From NCBI GenBank assembly GCA_021780095.1, contig JAJXZK010000291.1, forward strand, positions 1-5,157: a stretch of 5,157 nt of DNA, written 5' to 3'. The first letter of the stretch is position 1. Each line of letters opens with the position of its first letter. Source of the DNA: Acidobacteriota bacterium (GTDB taxonomy: Bacteria > Acidobacteriota > Terriglobia > Terriglobales > Acidobacteriaceae). The notes beneath the pieces were generated by a model. The model had not been told where the DNA came from. It saw nothing but the letters and a program-made list of their open reading frames with translations, and ran no database searches. Shown piece after piece: positions 4,963 to 5,157 of the stretch. Position numbers and translations under genes: made by a program.

Positions 4963-5157
4963 ATGAGACATTTGGCGAGACACCTTAACAGCGCGAAACG
5001 TATATACCGTTCCGTTCACGGGCAGGCTTTAATTGAGACAGCCCTCGTCGTCCCGTTCCTAATGATGATCTTCGTCGGGGGAGCAGAACTTGCTCGCATC
5101 GCGTACGCTGCCATCGAAGTTGCCAATGCCGCCAGCGCGGCAGCACTCTATGGCGCT
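4963..5157 (+). CDS. TadE-like pilus assembly protein, N-terminal part (3' end outside window)
   Basis: The frame is open to the last base, and 65 residues are visible. A basic N-terminus (MRHLARHLNSAKRIYRSVHG) is followed by QALIETALVVPFLMMIF and GGAELARIAYAAIEVANAA. This is the TadE pseudopilin pattern: Gly20, then a hydrophobic helix with Glu at the fifth position after the glycine (Glu25), as needed for prepilin-peptidase cleavage. TadE-family minor pseudopilins take part in Flp/Tad pilus assembly at the inner membrane. I prefer the ATG at 4963 because AGGA (4950-4953) lies nine bases before it. The in-frame ATG at 4954 touches that sequence and would add three residues (MCG). The gene is 11 bases downstream of the TadG-like gene and clearly in one operon with it. 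Confidence 0.85.
   Translation, partial: MRHLARHLNSAKRIYRSVHGQALIETALVVPFLMMIFVGGAELARIAYAAIEVANAASAAALYGA

Overview
The window looks like chromosomal DNA from a GC-rich, free-living bacterium. My best guess is Acidobacteriota (Terriglobia/Acidobacteriaceae type). This rests on the style of the proteins (an M20 amidohydrolase ending in NHNPRFAP, a PhoU ending in the ERIADHATNIATDV/RG-DVRH block, a Tad-domain protein followed by TadE) and on overall composition. It is an inference, because the window has no rRNA or other phylogenetic marker.

Layout. (1) At 1-618 (+) is the C-terminal half of an M20-family amidohydrolase, cut by the left edge. Its stop overlaps by four bases (ATGA) the start of a seven-helix UPF0126/TRIC-type membrane protein (615-1262, +), so the two are probably translationally coupled. 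(2) Convergent to these is phoU (1312-1980, -, probably starting at TTG). (3) A gene-free stretch follows (1981-2476). On the + strand it carries an extended -10 promoter-like sequence, two good hairpins, an rrn boxA-like element and a degenerate repeat of about 70 bp present three times. Together these suggest an undescribed non-coding transcript. (4) phhA, phenylalanine 4-monooxygenase (2477-3238, -), comes next with its iron ligands intact. (5) The divergent intergenic region 3239-3622 contains an operator-like inverted repeat over the phhA promoter zone. Further on it holds a run of possible RNA structures, including two possible pseudoknots, leading into the next gene. (6) A Tad/TadG-like secreted or pilus-associated protein (3623-4951, +) and, 11 bases later, the start of a tadE-like gene (4963 to the right edge, +) form the beginning of a Flp/Tad-type pilus or pseudopilus operon.

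The genes do not form one pathway. The left pair is an operon fragment of peptidase/amidase plus membrane protein, phoU and phhA are stand-alone genes, and the right-hand pair is the start of a surface-appendage or secretion operon. No mobile element, CRISPR array, tRNA or rRNA was found. The most interesting parts are the two intergenic regions (2131-2470 and 3448-3591) and the unusual passenger region of the TadG-like protein.
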